DNA from: Paenibacillus zanthoxyli JH29
GTDB lineage: Bacteria > Bacillota > Bacilli > Paenibacillales > Paenibacillaceae
Length of the DNA stretch: 42,092 bases
Assembly: GCF_000520715.1 (NCBI RefSeq)
Contig: NZ_ASSD01000514.1
Span: 1-42,092 of the forward strand
Reading direction: 5' to 3'
The notes beneath the pieces were generated by a model. That model saw nothing but the letters and a program-made list of their open reading frames with translations, searched no databases and was not told where the DNA came from. Made by a program: the position numbers and the translations under genes. Below are positions 7,441 to 15,549 of this stretch, piece after piece. Position 1 is the first letter of the stretch, and each line of letters begins with the position of its first letter.

Positions 7441-7560
7441 AAAAAACCAAGCCTCTTGAGCAACCCGGCTGCCAGGTCATGATTGGATCATGACGGAAGG
7501 CCCGTGGCTTTGCGTCCCCAACTTTCGAACGGGTTTGCCTTTGTTCAAGCACTTGGTTTC
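7441..7560 (-). promoter_or_regulatory. Cyclic-di-GMP-I (GEMM-I) riboswitch with overlapping terminator
   Basis: On the minus strand, the conserved elements occur in order: AGGCAAACC, a GAAA tetraloop-like element, GGGACGCAAAGCCACGGGCC, then a variable second hairpin closed by TGATCC/ATCATG, and GGCAGCCGGGTTGC at the end. This is the class I cyclic-di-GMP aptamer pattern. The outer helix pairs AACCAAG (7552-7558 on the plus strand, complement) with CTTGGTT (7445-7451), extended by CTTGA/TCAAG, and is followed directly by seven T. Stabilising the outer helix would therefore make a terminator, suggesting an OFF switch. It precedes the secreted propeller/toxin gene by 31 bases. Confidence 0.92.
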
Positions 7561-7697
7561 TTTATAACTAGTGCTTTATATGTAGTCAAAAAGTTTTATT
7601 TACCCCAAAATTGTACAATAGTCTACAAAATTTTGCCATGCTATTTTTCCCAAATACTACTTTGTTCCCAATAAGAATAATCGCCAAAATACAAGTC

Positions 7698-7728
7698 TTG
7701 ACCTAGGGTAAACTCTAGGTATTATGAT
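7698..7728 (+). promoter_or_regulatory. MerR-type promoter of the aldo-keto reductase gene
   Basis: The -35 is TTGACC (7698-7703) and the -10 is TATGAT (7723-7728), with a 19-base spacer. A dyad CCTAGGGT-AA-ACTCTAGG (7702-7719) begins in the -35 box and fills most of the spacer. The long spacer with an internal operator is typical of promoters untwisted by MerR-family activators; the MerR gene at 8853 is the likely partner. Confidence 0.8.
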
Positions 7729-7772
7729 GATTTTTGTTAGGACATAATCAACCAGCAAGGGAGAGATGAAGC

Positions 7773-8794
7773 ATGAAATACAAACAGCTAGGCGGTACAG
7801 GTCTGATGGTGTCGGAATTCTGTCTCGGTACTATGACCTTCGGCGGCACAGATCCGATGAGCTCCGCAATGGGCGCCCTGGATGATCAAGCAGCAGGGCA
7901 GCTTGTGAACGAAGCGCTCGAAGCAGGCATTAATTTTTTTGATACCGCTAATGTATATGGCGTAGGTGAGTCGGAAGAGATATTAGGACGTTCGCTTAAA
8001 GGCAAGCGGCATGAAGCGGTGATCGCGACCAAGGTAAGATTCCGAATGGGACCGGGTCCGAACCAGGTAGGATTATCGAGAGGTCATATTATCCAGCAAG
8101 CGGAAGAAAGCCTCAAGCGTCTTGGAACAGATTACATGACCTTTATCAGATTCATGGCCCCGACCCGCTTACGGACTGGGAAGAGACCTTGCGCGCGCTG
8201 GATGATCTCGTTCGCAGCGGCAAAGTAAGGTATATCGGCTGCTCCAACCTGCAGGGCTGGCAGATGATGAAGGCAAACGGCATTTCCCGTCAACTGGGCC
8301 TGCATGCTTTCCAAACGGCCCAATCTTATTATTCGCTTGCCGGACGCGACGTTGAGCGGGATATCATCCCCGTGCTTCAGGATCAGAAGATGGGCTTGCT
8401 CGTATGGAGTCCTTTGGCCGGCGGATTTCTGTCGGGCAAGTATACGCGGGACAATCAAGGCGGGGCGGATGACCGGCGCAACAAATTCGATTTCCCTCCG
8501 GTTAACCGGGAGAAGGGTTATGTCCTGATTGATATTTTGCAGGAAATCGCAAAGGCGCGGGAAACTTCGGTCGCCCGTATCGCGCTGGCCTGGCTGCTGA
8601 ATCAACCGGCCGTCACGAGCGTGATTGTCGGTGCCAAGCGGCCTGACCAGCTTCGGGACAATCTTGGAGCATCCGGTATTGTTTTGAACGAGGAGGAGCT
8701 GTCCCGCCTGGATCAAGCCAGCCGTCTGCAGCCGGAGTATCCTCTATGGAACCCTGCCGTTTATATCGAGGATCGTTACCCGAATCAGAACTAA
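7773..8794 (+). pseudogene. Aldo-keto reductase gene with a one-base deletion
   Basis: Translation from 7773 gives a typical AKR N-terminus ([28 protein letters not shown] with the catalytic Asp and Tyr, IATKVRF with Lys). At DYM near 8137 the frame is lost. Read one frame over, the protein continues as [23 protein letters not shown] with the catalytic His, then WSPLAGGFLSGKY and VIVGAKRPDQL, ending normally at 8794. The text ATTACATGACC most simply lacks one base (ATCGACC expected). Total length, about 340 residues, is complete. Either a recent inactivating mutation or a sequencing error; the ribosome site and promoter are intact. NADPH-dependent aldehyde reduction is the family role. Confidence 0.88.
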
Positions 8795-8802
8795 GCAGCA
8801 GA

Positions 8803-8842
8803 AAAAAAGGGATGAGCCGAAACACTTCGGTTCGTCCCTTTT
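8803..8842. terminator. Bidirectional terminator between the AKR and MerR genes
   Basis: AAAAGGGATGAGCCGAA pairs with TTCGGTTCGTCCCTTTT across a short loop. T-runs follow on both strands (four on plus, seven on minus). Confidence 0.88.
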
Positions 8843-8852
8843 GCATATATTT

Positions 8853-9251
8853 TTATTCTGGTTGTCCGGTGCTCTTGATGCCGGCTTTTTCTTTGGAATA
8901 CCTATCGATCTTGAAGTCAATCATCCCGATATAGGACATCAAGGTGTTGACCTGGTCTTGAACGGTTTTCTTCTGCAGCTCAAGCATTTGTATACGCTCT
9001 TCAATAGTTGCGTCGCCCTGTACGGTAAGTTCAACAAATTCCTTGAGCTGTGATATGGACATGCCCGTATCGCGGAGGCAGCATATGAATTTAAGCCACT
9101 CGATATGCTCATCTTCATAAATGCGGATGCCGCTTTCGTTTCGTTTGATGAACGGCAGGATGCCCTCTTTTTCATAATATCTTAAGGTGTGGATCGACAA
9201 ATTGGACTTCTCTGCCACTTGGCCAATCGTATATTGTATGTTGAGGCTCAT
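8853..9251 (-). CDS. MerR family transcriptional regulator (AdhR-like)
   Basis: 132 residues with the MerR layout: winged helix-turn-helix YTIGQVAEKSNLSIHTLRYYEKEGILP at residues 7-33, second wing with R-x-Y-x-D (GIRIYEDEHIEWLKFI), then a dimer helix (ERIQMLELQKKTVQDQVNTLM). There is no cysteine metal site after the dimer helix, so it belongs to the metal-independent, aldehyde- or redox-responsive branch near AdhR. GGAGG lies 8 bases before the ATG. Its own promoter has a 19-base spacer and so does the aldo-keto reductase promoter, which makes the reductase the probable target and the regulator self-controlled. Converges with the reductase on a shared terminator. Confidence 0.9.
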   Translation of the reverse strand: MSLNIQYTIGQVAEKSNLSIHTLRYYEKEGILPFIKRNESGIRIYEDEHIEWLKFICCLRDTGMSISQLKEFVELTVQGDATIEERIQMLELQKKTVQDQVNTLMSYIGMIDFKIDRYSKEKAGIKSTGQPE

Positions 9252-9306
9252 AGGTTTGACCTCCGCCTTATTTTAGGTGAACCTTGGATTCAGGTACGTT
9301 ACCTTA

Positions 9307-9337
9307 ATTATAGTCCCTAGAGCAAGATCTAAGTCAA
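9307..9337 (-). promoter_or_regulatory. Promoter of the MerR gene with 19-base spacer
   Basis: On the minus strand TTGACT (9332-9337) and TATAAT (9307-9312) are 19 bases apart. The spacer holds CTTAGA and TCTAGGG half-sites related to the CTAGG dyad at the reductase promoter. Confidence 0.78.
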
Positions 9338-9486
9338 GTGTTGAACAGGGACACGGCGGGCCAGTCGATAGCCATCAATCAGTTTTCCTTTGCCGGCTTG
9401 CGCCGAAAAAGGCCTTGAACTCTACTTGCGCAGACATTCATGGCCCTTTGTGATCATTGAAATCATGTTGTCATTTGAGCACCCTT

Positions 9487-10910
9487 TTACTCATGCGCCG
9501 ACTTCACTTCCATAACAGCGGCATTTTTTTGCTTAAACGCTATGAACGATACGAGAATACCCAGAAGCGCAATAACCGCGTCAATGACGAATGCCATGCG
9601 AATCGCTCCGGTTAAATCCGAGGGCTCCATCGTTTCCAGAGAAGCGTTAGAACCGAGGGTTGCGGAAATAATGGCCATGATAACAGCCAATCCGACCGCT
9701 CCGCCAATTTACTGCCCGGTAGAAACGATTGCGGATGCAACACCCTGCTCTTTCATATCAATTCCCGTGCTTGCCGCAATGAACATCGTTGTAAAAATAA
9801 AGGCTTGACCAATACCCATGATAACGGTACCTGGAATAATTCCCCATGCCGACCCGCGTTCGGAGAGCTGAGTAAGCAGCATAAAACCAATCGCGCCAAG
9901 TCCCATTCCGCTTGCAATTGTACCGGCTGCACCTACGGTTGCCAGCATTTTGTTAATCAACTTCGCCCCTACAAAAGCGCTAATGGTCAGCGGCAGGAAG
10001 CTTAATCCGGATTGAATGGCAGAGTAATGCAGCACCTCTTGCGTGTAGAGTGTGAGAAAGTAGTATAACGTTCCGAATGATGCGGAGAACAATGCTGCGG
10101 TAATCGCGGCCCCAGTCAAACTCCGTATCCGAAACAGTCTAAAGGGGATCAAAGGATCTTTTGTGCGATTTTCAATGACTACGAACAACAGGAGCAGAAT
10201 AACACCGATAATGCCAGGAATAATTGCTGTTGGATGAATCCAGCCTACAACCGGGGCTTGAATAAGATAATTTAAATCAAGATCATACCCGCCGTTACGG
10301 AAATCGCGCCTGCTGCGTCAAAATGGCGTTTTGACGATGCCGCCTTGCTCTCCAAAAGCGTGATCGGAGCGAGGATAATAACGAAGACGGCTATTGGAAC
10401 ATTGACAAAAAAGGTGGCTTCCCATCCAATAAAGCTTGTTAACACACCGCCAAGCAATAACCCGACGGACATGCCCACCCCACCCATTGCCGCCCAAGTG
10501 CCTAATGCACGGTTGCGTTCCGGGCCTTCTTCAAAATTGGACATGATCAGTGACAGTGTAGCCGGTGACAGCAGCGCTCCGCCTAGACCTTGGAGTCCCC
10601 TTGCAATAATGAGGAACAGCTGAGAGTCTGCGATACCGCCAAGCAGAGAACCTAAACCGAAGAGCCCCATGGCAATGATGAACATCCGCCGTCTGCCCAG
10701 CAAATCGGACAATCTTCCACCGATAAGCAGGAATCCTCCAAAGGCCAGGGAGAACGCGCTGATAACCCATTGAAGCTGGTTCGCACCAAAGCCCAAGTCT
10801 GCTGCAAGGGAAGGCAGTGCCACGAAGATAATCGTGTAATCCAGCGCCAAAATTAATTGGGATAAAGCAAGGATCGTCAATGCCAATCCTTTGTGTCTAG
10901 TCGAATTCAT
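9487..10910 (-). pseudogene. MFS drug exporter of the 14-helix EmrB/QacA type, two lesions
   Basis: Reading across the lesions gives about 475 residues, the normal length. The N-terminal part (10910 to 10272) has LALDYTIIFVALPSLAADL, the GGRLSDLLGRRR loop motif and LSPATLSLI. At MILI near 10272 the frame ends; one frame over, YLIQAPVVGWIHP continues in a hydrophobic helix and joins the middle part. The middle part ends at STGQ with TAA (9709-9711), while IGGAVGLAVIMAIISA follows in the same frame, so a glutamine CAA has most simply become TAA. A TetR gene and operator-like site lie just upstream, so this was the regulated exporter. It is inactive unless both lesions are sequence errors. Confidence 0.9.
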
Positions 10911-10934
10911 AATAATCCGCTCCTTTTCTTTATC

Positions 10935-10948
10935 AGACTTTTCAGTCT
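10935..10948. promoter_or_regulatory. TetR operator-like site 1, before the exporter
   Basis: AGACT-TTTC-AGTCT, perfect 5-base arms, 25 bases upstream of the exporter start. Confidence 0.75.
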
Positions 10949-11052
10949 AAAATATAGATAAAAAATTTCTTCCTATTTTAATGGAGGGGGAATAGGGGCA
11001 ACAAATTGACTCTACCCCCGAATTCCACTCGCATAAGAGCCTATCACATTTC

Positions 11053-11066
11053 AGACCATTCGATCT
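11053..11066. promoter_or_regulatory. TetR operator-like site 2
   Basis: AGACC-ATTC-GATCT, the same 14-base geometry with one arm mismatch, between the TetR stop and the exporter. Confidence 0.55.
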
Positions 11067-11107
11067 AAAAATCCGAAAATATACTGAAGCGTCTTTTTTA
11101 CGCTCCA

Positions 11108-11692
11108 TTAATTGTCCAGCTTAGAAAGAGTAACGGCAGCAATATCTTCCAAAACTTTAGGGTCCGTGGTTAATTTAGCCACTTGGGTCAGCGAATATCT
11201 TTCATGGTACAAATACCGTGCAAGAGCAAGCAAATCACGGTCTCCACTCAGTTCACCTTGATTTCGTGCGCGAACCAGCGCTTCATAAAAGGCTTGAATC
11301 AAACGCGTCATATCCCGTTCAAAAAACGCTGCGATTTCCGGATCATGAGGAACCTGATCAATGGCGCTGTGCATAATGAAGCATTCCTTACGGCGCAGAT
11401 CATCCTTCAGAACATTCACAATTTCATGAAAAATATCGGCAATCGCTTTCTTAACTGAGTCTGAACGCTCTAAATACGAAATGACCGCATCCGATTTCTC
11501 ATTTACATAATGTTTGACGGCCCTGATGAAGAGATCCCGCTTGGTGCCGTAGGTATCGTACAGGCTTTGTCGCGCTATGCCTAGCCCATCAAGTAGATTT
11601 TGCAGCGAAGTGCCTTCGTAACCGTAATGCCCAAATACCTCCATAGCCTTGTGCAGAACAAGCGTTGTATCGAATTCTTTACTTCTTGCCAT
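11108..11692 (-). CDS. TetR/AcrR family repressor
   Basis: About 194 residues. The N-terminal helix-turn-helix is clear: FGHYGYEGTSLQNLLDGLGIARQSLYDTYGTKRDLFIRAV, residues 20-60, with the usual Tyr-x-x-Tyr/Phe end. The rest is a helical ligand and dimer domain. The ATG giving MARSKEF at 11690-11692 is the likely start because homologues begin there, although GGGAGG is 14 bases away; a GTG five codons earlier overlaps that ribosome site. Operator-like sites of one geometry lie before this gene, the exporter and the SnoaL-like gene, so it probably represses all three and itself. The inducer is unknown. Confidence 0.88.
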   Translation of the reverse strand: MARSKEFDTTLVLHKAMEVFGHYGYEGTSLQNLLDGLGIARQSLYDTYGTKRDLFIRAVKHYVNEKSDAVISYLERSDSVKKAIADIFHEIVNVLKDDLRRKECFIMHSAIDQVPHDPEIAAFFERDMTRLIQAFYEALVRARNQGELSGDRDLLALARYLYHERYSLTQVAKLTTDPKVLEDIAAVTLSKLDN

Positions 11693-11736
11693 TTTTGACG
11701 AGTACACCTCCCTGTGACATTTATATTATCTTTTCC

Positions 11737-11750
11737 AGATTATTTAGTCA
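11737..11750. promoter_or_regulatory. TetR operator-like site 3, before tetR
   Basis: AGATT-ATTT-AGTCA, 45 bases upstream of the TetR start; one mismatch per arm from the consensus but the same spacing. Confidence 0.6.
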
Positions 11751-11753
11751 ATA

Positions 11754-12218
11754 TTACTTTTGATTCCCGGAGAATTGAACGGCTTCATTCATGCTGCCAG
11801 TCGATTCGATCGCTACTAGCGGATTCCAGAAATCCCGATAGCGCGTAATGAGGCCGTCCTTAGTTTCAACCACACTGATGTATGTCTGATTGTAAGGGTT
11901 CCCCGTCTCTCTATGCTTCCCAGTGGATTTGAATTCTGCAATGACAAGCTCGGGATCGACAGCCGGATGGAACTCCAGATCTGTAAATTGCACATCGAAG
12001 TGTTTCGGGAAGTTCAGCATATATTCGTACATGTCGGCTTTCCCTTGCTTGTATTCAGGAAATCCTGCCGGTCCGTAAGGGAATTCCAGGATTCCATCTT
12101 CATGCCAAAGACCGATCCACGCTTCAATATCTCCACCCGACAAATATTTCAAGTGATTCCGAAATGTCTCTTGTGCCCGCTCGCGAATAGCTCCTGCTGT
12201 AAGTTTGTTGTTGTTCAT
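11754..12218 (-). CDS. SnoaL-like / NTF2-fold protein
   Basis: 154 residues of a compact alpha+beta cone fold: an N-terminal helix (ERAQETFRNHLKYLSGGDIEAWIGLW), then HEDGILEFPYGPAG and strands ending in TYISVVETKDGLITRYRDFWNPLVAIE, the common ketosteroid-isomerase-like pattern with the DGLITRYRDFWNP close. AAAAGGAGG lies 8 bases before the ATG. Relatives include polyketide cyclases and many uncharacterised stress-linked enzymes; the substrate cannot be told. It is preceded by the best TetR operator-like site and stands upstream of tetR, so it is probably co-induced with the exporter, perhaps to alter the same toxic compound. Confidence 0.8.
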   Translation of the reverse strand: MNNNKLTAGAIRERAQETFRNHLKYLSGGDIEAWIGLWHEDGILEFPYGPAGFPEYKQGKADMYEYMLNFPKHFDVQFTDLEFHPAVDPELVIAEFKSTGKHRETGNPYNQTYISVVETKDGLITRYRDFWNPLVAIESTGSMNEAVQFSGNQK

Positions 12219-12240
12219 TTTATTTTCCTCCTTTTAATTT

Positions 12241-12254
12241 AGACTATTTAGTCT
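12241..12254. promoter_or_regulatory. TetR operator-like site 4, before the SnoaL-like gene
   Basis: AGACT-ATTT-AGTCT, perfect 5-base arms, 23 bases before the start codon. Confidence 0.75.
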
Positions 12255-12352
12255 GTAATATTCAAAAAAATAACATCTTCCATTAAGTATTAAAGTTTCC
12301 CTCCTGCGGTTATTGTTGACCACCTCCTTGTTGATTCCATCTTACCCTTTCC

Positions 12353-12366
12353 AGATCATTTAGTCA
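12353..12366. promoter_or_regulatory. TetR operator-like site 5
   Basis: AGATC-ATTT-AGTCA, same spacing, between the arsC terminator and the SnoaL-like gene. It closely matches site 3. Confidence 0.55.
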
Positions 12367-12370
12367 AGAA

Positions 12371-12405
12371 TTATTTTTTTAAAAAAGCCGGGGATTCCCC
12401 CGACT
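12371..12405 (-). terminator. Terminator of the ars operon
   Basis: On the minus strand AGTCGGGGG and CCCCGGCT form a stem with one mismatch, followed by six T, just after the arsC stop. Confidence 0.8.
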
Positions 12406-12408
12406 GAA

Positions 12409-12828
12409 TTATTCGCCGGTTTCGGCGAATTGTTTAATGCGTGCTCCGACCTGATCGCGGACCCGCTGGAACACTGCCCATTTCTCTTCTTCCGTTCCTT
12501 GTGCCTTGGCCGGATCATCAAATCCCCAGTGCTCACGCTTCACCTTCGGAGGCGTAACCGGGCATTTGTCCGCAGCATCTCCGCATAACGTAACGACCAG
12601 ATCGGCGTTATTCAGCAGCTCAGGATCAATAATATCGGAGGTCTGCCCCGAGATATCTATGCCCACTTCACTCATGGCTTGTACGGCCTTGGGGTTTAGA
12701 CCATGCGCTTCAATACCGGCGCTGTAGATATTCCAGCCATCACTGAGGTATTTTTTTGCCCAGCCTTCCGCCATCTGGCTTCGACAGGAGTTCCCTGTAC
12801 ACAAAAAGTAAATGGTTTTCTTGTCCAT
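12409..12828 (-). CDS. arsC: Arsenate reductase, thioredoxin-coupled
   Basis: Reduces arsenate to arsenite using thioredoxin. The 139-residue protein has the low-molecular-weight phosphatase P-loop [15 protein letters not shown] with Cys10 and Cys15, and the redox pair Cys82 and Cys89 in [11 protein letters not shown], the same numbering as the S. aureus pI258 enzyme. The HWGFDDPA segment holds the general-acid Asp. Last gene of arsR-arsB-arsC, 21 bases after arsB, with a terminator after it. Arsenite made here leaves through the ArsB-type pump. Confidence 0.97.
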   Translation of the reverse strand: MDKKTIYFLCTGNSCRSQMAEGWAKKYLSDGWNIYSAGIEAHGLNPKAVQAMSEVGIDISGQTSDIIDPELLNNADLVVTLCGDAADKCPVTPPKVKREHWGFDDPAKAQGTEEEKWAVFQRVRDQVGARIKQFAETGE

Positions 12829-12849
12829 CCGAAATTATCTCCTTTAAAT

Positions 12850-14160
12850 TTAAAATAGGGTTAACCTTAAATAGAGACCCAAAAGGGTGATAAACAGGGT
12901 AGGAATAGTCAGGATGATGCCTGTTCTAAAGTACGTCCCCCAAGAGATCTTCACACCTTTGGCCGAAAGCACATGCAGCCACAGTAGGGTAGCCAGCGAA
13001 CCGATCGGCGTAATCTTCGGCCCCAAATCCGAACCGATGACATTTGCGTAAACTAAAGCATCTTTAATCATTCCTGTCGTGTGTGTTGCATTAATGGCAA
13101 GCGCATCAATCATGACCGTAGGCATGTTATTCATCACCGATGAAATGATCGCCGCAGTAAAACCCATGCCCATCGTTGCTACGAATAGACCTTGATCGGC
13201 AGCACCTTGAATCACATCAGCCAGGACATCCGTAAGACCGGCATTTCGCAGCCCGTACACCACAACATACATCCCGATGGAAAAGAACACGATCGCCCAA
13301 GGCGCCCCTTTGACCACTTCCATTGTAGGTACGTAAGGACTTCTTCTTGCCATAAGCAGGAAAAAAATTGCAATCATCCCGGCGATCACGGAAACGGGAA
13401 TGTTCAGGAACTCACTAACAAAGTACCCGGCCAGCAGAACCGCAAGGACAATCCAGGACAGCTTGAACATCTTCTTGTCCTTAATGGCGTCTTCGGGATT
13501 TTTTAGCTGGGAGCCGTCAAACTGTCCCGGGATGCTTTGGCGGAAAAAGAGGTACAGAACCAAGATGCTGGCCGCCAATGAAAACAGGGTAGGCATAATC
13601 ATATGCCCTGCGTATTCCATAAAGGTAACTCCGAAGAAATCAGCAGATACTATATTGACCAGATTGCTGACGACAAGGGGCAGCGAGGTTGTATCGGCAA
13701 TAAATCCGCTGGCGATGATGAACGGAAACACCTTTTTCTCGTCAAAATGGAGCGCACGCACCATAGCCAGGACAATCGGAGTCAGGATAAGCGCCGCACC
13801 GTCATTGGCAAAAAAGGCAGCCACCACCGCGCCAAGAATAGTGACATAGATGAACATCCGGATTCCGTTCCCGCGCGCGGATCTAGCCATATGTAGGGCA
13901 GCCCATTCGAAAAAGCCGATTTTGTCGAGAATTAAGGAAATGAGAATAATCGCAATAAAAGCTAACGTGGCATTCCACACAATCAGGGTAACGTCCAGCA
14001 CATCATCAAAACTCACCACGCCTGCAACCAGCGCCAACAATGCCCCTCCGCAGGCCGACCATCCAATCGATAAATTTCGGGGCTGCCAAATGACAAAGAT
14101 TAAAGTAACAACAAAAATGAAACCCGCTAACAGTACCGACCCCAATCCGCCGACCTCCAT
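12850..14160 (-). CDS. arsB: Arsenite efflux permease of the ArsB/NhaD superfamily
   Basis: 436 residues with about 11-12 membrane segments. The start ([27 protein letters not shown]) and [38 protein letters not shown] and [23 protein letters not shown] are the known ArsB signatures. It moves arsenite or antimonite out of the cell, driven by membrane potential. The ATG follows the arsR stop directly (TAA then ATG) and has no clear ribosome site, so translation is probably coupled to arsR. No arsA ATPase gene is present, so it works as a secondary transporter. Confidence 0.94.
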   Translation of the reverse strand: MEVGGLGSVLLAGFIFVVTLIFVIWQPRNLSIGWSACGGALLALVAGVVSFDDVLDVTLIVWNATLAFIAIILISLILDKIGFFEWAALHMARSARGNGIRMFIYVTILGAVVAAFFANDGAALILTPIVLAMVRALHFDEKKVFPFIIASGFIADTTSLPLVVSNLVNIVSADFFGVTFMEYAGHMIMPTLFSLAASILVLYLFFRQSIPGQFDGSQLKNPEDAIKDKKMFKLSWIVLAVLLAGYFVSEFLNIPVSVIAGMIAIFFLLMARRSPYVPTMEVVKGAPWAIVFFSIGMYVVVYGLRNAGLTDVLADVIQGAADQGLFVATMGMGFTAAIISSVMNNMPTVMIDALAINATHTTGMIKDALVYANVIGSDLGPKITPIGSLATLLWLHVLSAKGVKISWGTYFRTGIILTIPTLFITLLGLYLRLTLF

Positions 14161-14502
14161 TTATTCACATGAAATCACGCCTTTCTTACTTAGCTCTTCC
14201 AGTGCATGATCTTGTGAAGGAACGAAGGCAATCAATTTTTGAATGAGCTCATACTGAGCACTGCTTGGATTGACCGAATAAAAAATCCACTGGCCTCTCC
14301 GGTTCTCCTTAACCAGCCCCGCATCCTTCAGCTTCCGCAAATGCTGGCTGATTGACGGCTGACTCGTCTTAAAAAACTCAACGAGCTCGCATACACAGCG
14401 TTCCTGGTTCTCCAGCAGCTTCATGATCGTCAGCCTTGTCTTATCTCCCAACAACTTCAGCGTCTGCGATACTTCATCTAACTCCTTCAGATCAAAGCTC
14501 AT
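14161..14502 (-). CDS. arsR: ArsR arsenite-responsive repressor
   Basis: 113 residues of winged helix-turn-helix: LKLLGDKTRLTIMKLLE, then ERCVCELVEF with Cys36 and Cys38 of the arsenite-binding alpha-3 site, and the recognition helix SQPSISQHLRKLKDAGLV, followed by the wing RRGQWIFYSVN. The ATG at 14500-14502 is chosen because GGAGGGAG is at the right distance; the GTG at 14520 contains that site. It represses its own operon and is released by arsenite. A dyad typical of the family lies 24 bases upstream. Confidence 0.94.
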   Translation of the reverse strand: MSFDLKELDEVSQTLKLLGDKTRLTIMKLLENQERCVCELVEFFKTSQPSISQHLRKLKDAGLVKENRRGQWIFYSVNPSSAQYELIQKLIAFVPSQDHALEELSKKGVISCE

Positions 14503-14526
14503 GTTCTTATCTCCCTCCACCTCATC

Positions 14527-14544
14527 AGTATATAACTATATACT
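14527..14544. promoter_or_regulatory. ArsR operator-like dyad
   Basis: AGTATATA-AC-TATATACT, perfect 8-base arms, directly upstream of arsR. Confidence 0.75.
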
Positions 14545-14577
14545 TATATAAACAATCGCTAATATATCGTCGATTTC

Positions 14578-14617
14578 AAAAAAACCTCGCGAAAGCTCGA
14601 ATGGCTTTCGGCGAGGT
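14578..14617 (-). terminator. Terminator of the ten-gene operon
   Basis: On the minus strand CCTCGCCGAAAGC pairs with GCTTTCGCGAGG (one bulge), followed by seven T. It lies 15 bases after the last gene. Confidence 0.9.
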
Positions 14618-14631
14618 TCGCTTGCCGGTGC

Positions 14632-15531
14632 TTATGCTATGATGCCGGTCTGCTGCAGGGTGCGTGCGATATCCGCTCTGGCTTCCTCCCCCAGCGTACG
14701 GAAAGGCGCCCGGACCGGTCCCGAAGGCAGGCCGATAATATCCAGCGCGGCCTTGACCATCGCAGGCTGTCCGTACTTGCGGGCCAGATCCCGGATCGGC
14801 TGCCAGCGGTAGTAACGCTCAATGGCGCGGGCATTTTCGCCCTGCTGGAATTCGTTGTAGAGCGCGACAAATTCGGAAGTCATGAAGTTAGCGTTCGTGG
14901 ATGTGCAGCCAGGCAAGCCGGAGGCCAGCCCGCCCAGGATGAGGCCGTCCGAGCCGCACATAACCGAGATGTCTTTACCGGCGTATGCGACGGTCCGGAC
15001 CAGCGCATGCAAGTCCGTGGCGCCCTGCTTGACTCCCGCGACGTTGTCCAGCTTGGCCAGCTCGGCGATTTCCTCCGGTGACAGATGGACGCCGATGCTC
15101 GCGCTGTTGTAGATGAAGATCGGCAATTCCGCAGCTTCGTTCAGCAGCTGGAAGTGATACAGAATATCCTGCGGCCGCACCTCGGATACATACGGAGGCG
15201 TTACCATTACGCCGTCGGCTCCGGCCAGCTTGGCTGCATGCGCCAGCTCGCTGGCTTCGTCAGTCCCGCTGGCCGCCGTGCAGCACAGCAGCGGAACCCG
15301 GCCGGCTACCGCGTCCGCAGCAGAGGTGAACAGCTGCTTCCGTTCGTCGATCGTCAGGCTCGGATACTCCGCGTAGGTGCCCCCGACAACAACACCGTGA
15401 GCGCCCGAGGTGATGTAGTGGTCGATATTCCGGCGCAGCGCGGCCGGGTCGAATGCGAGCGTATCCGTCATCGGAGTGATGGCGAGCACGTAAATGCCTT
15501 TAAGCTTATCTTTCAAATCAGTTGTGGACAT
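14632..15531 (-). CDS. DapA/NanA-family class I aldolase or lyase
   Basis: 299-residue TIM barrel that forms a Schiff base with an oxo-acid. The lysine is K168 in NVAGVKQGATD and the assisting tyrosine is Y141 in IFIYNSAS. The GGTYAEYPSLT stretch (residues 50-60) replaces the usual GTTGE loop. The change in the usual YNxP motif (here YNSAS) and in the GTTGE loop argues against the true lysine-pathway DapA and for a catabolic lyase or hydrolase. GGAGG lies about 11 bases before the ATG. It is the last gene of the operon and may take the oxo-acid made by the upstream aminotransferase. Substrate unknown. Confidence 0.85.
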   Translation of the reverse strand: MSTTDLKDKLKGIYVLAITPMTDTLAFDPAALRRNIDHYITSGAHGVVVGGTYAEYPSLTIDERKQLFTSAADAVAGRVPLLCCTAASGTDEASELAHAAKLAGADGVMVTPPYVSEVRPQDILYHFQLLNEAAELPIFIYNSASIGVHLSPEEIAELAKLDNVAGVKQGATDLHALVRTVAYAGKDISVMCGSDGLILGGLASGLPGCTSTNANFMTSEFVALYNEFQQGENARAIERYYRWQPIRDLARKYGQPAMVKAALDIIGLPSGPVRAPFRTLGEEARADIARTLQQTGIIA

Positions 15532-15549
15532 GTCTTATAACTTCCTCCT

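Noticed and set aside
9340..9480. Possible small gene between MerR promoter and the exporter remnant
   Set aside because: No frame with a ribosome site or recognisable protein; nothing supportable seen.
14632..15531. Naming the aldolase gene dapA
   Set aside because: The GTTGE loop and the YNxP motif differ from true DapA and the gene is in a catabolic operon.
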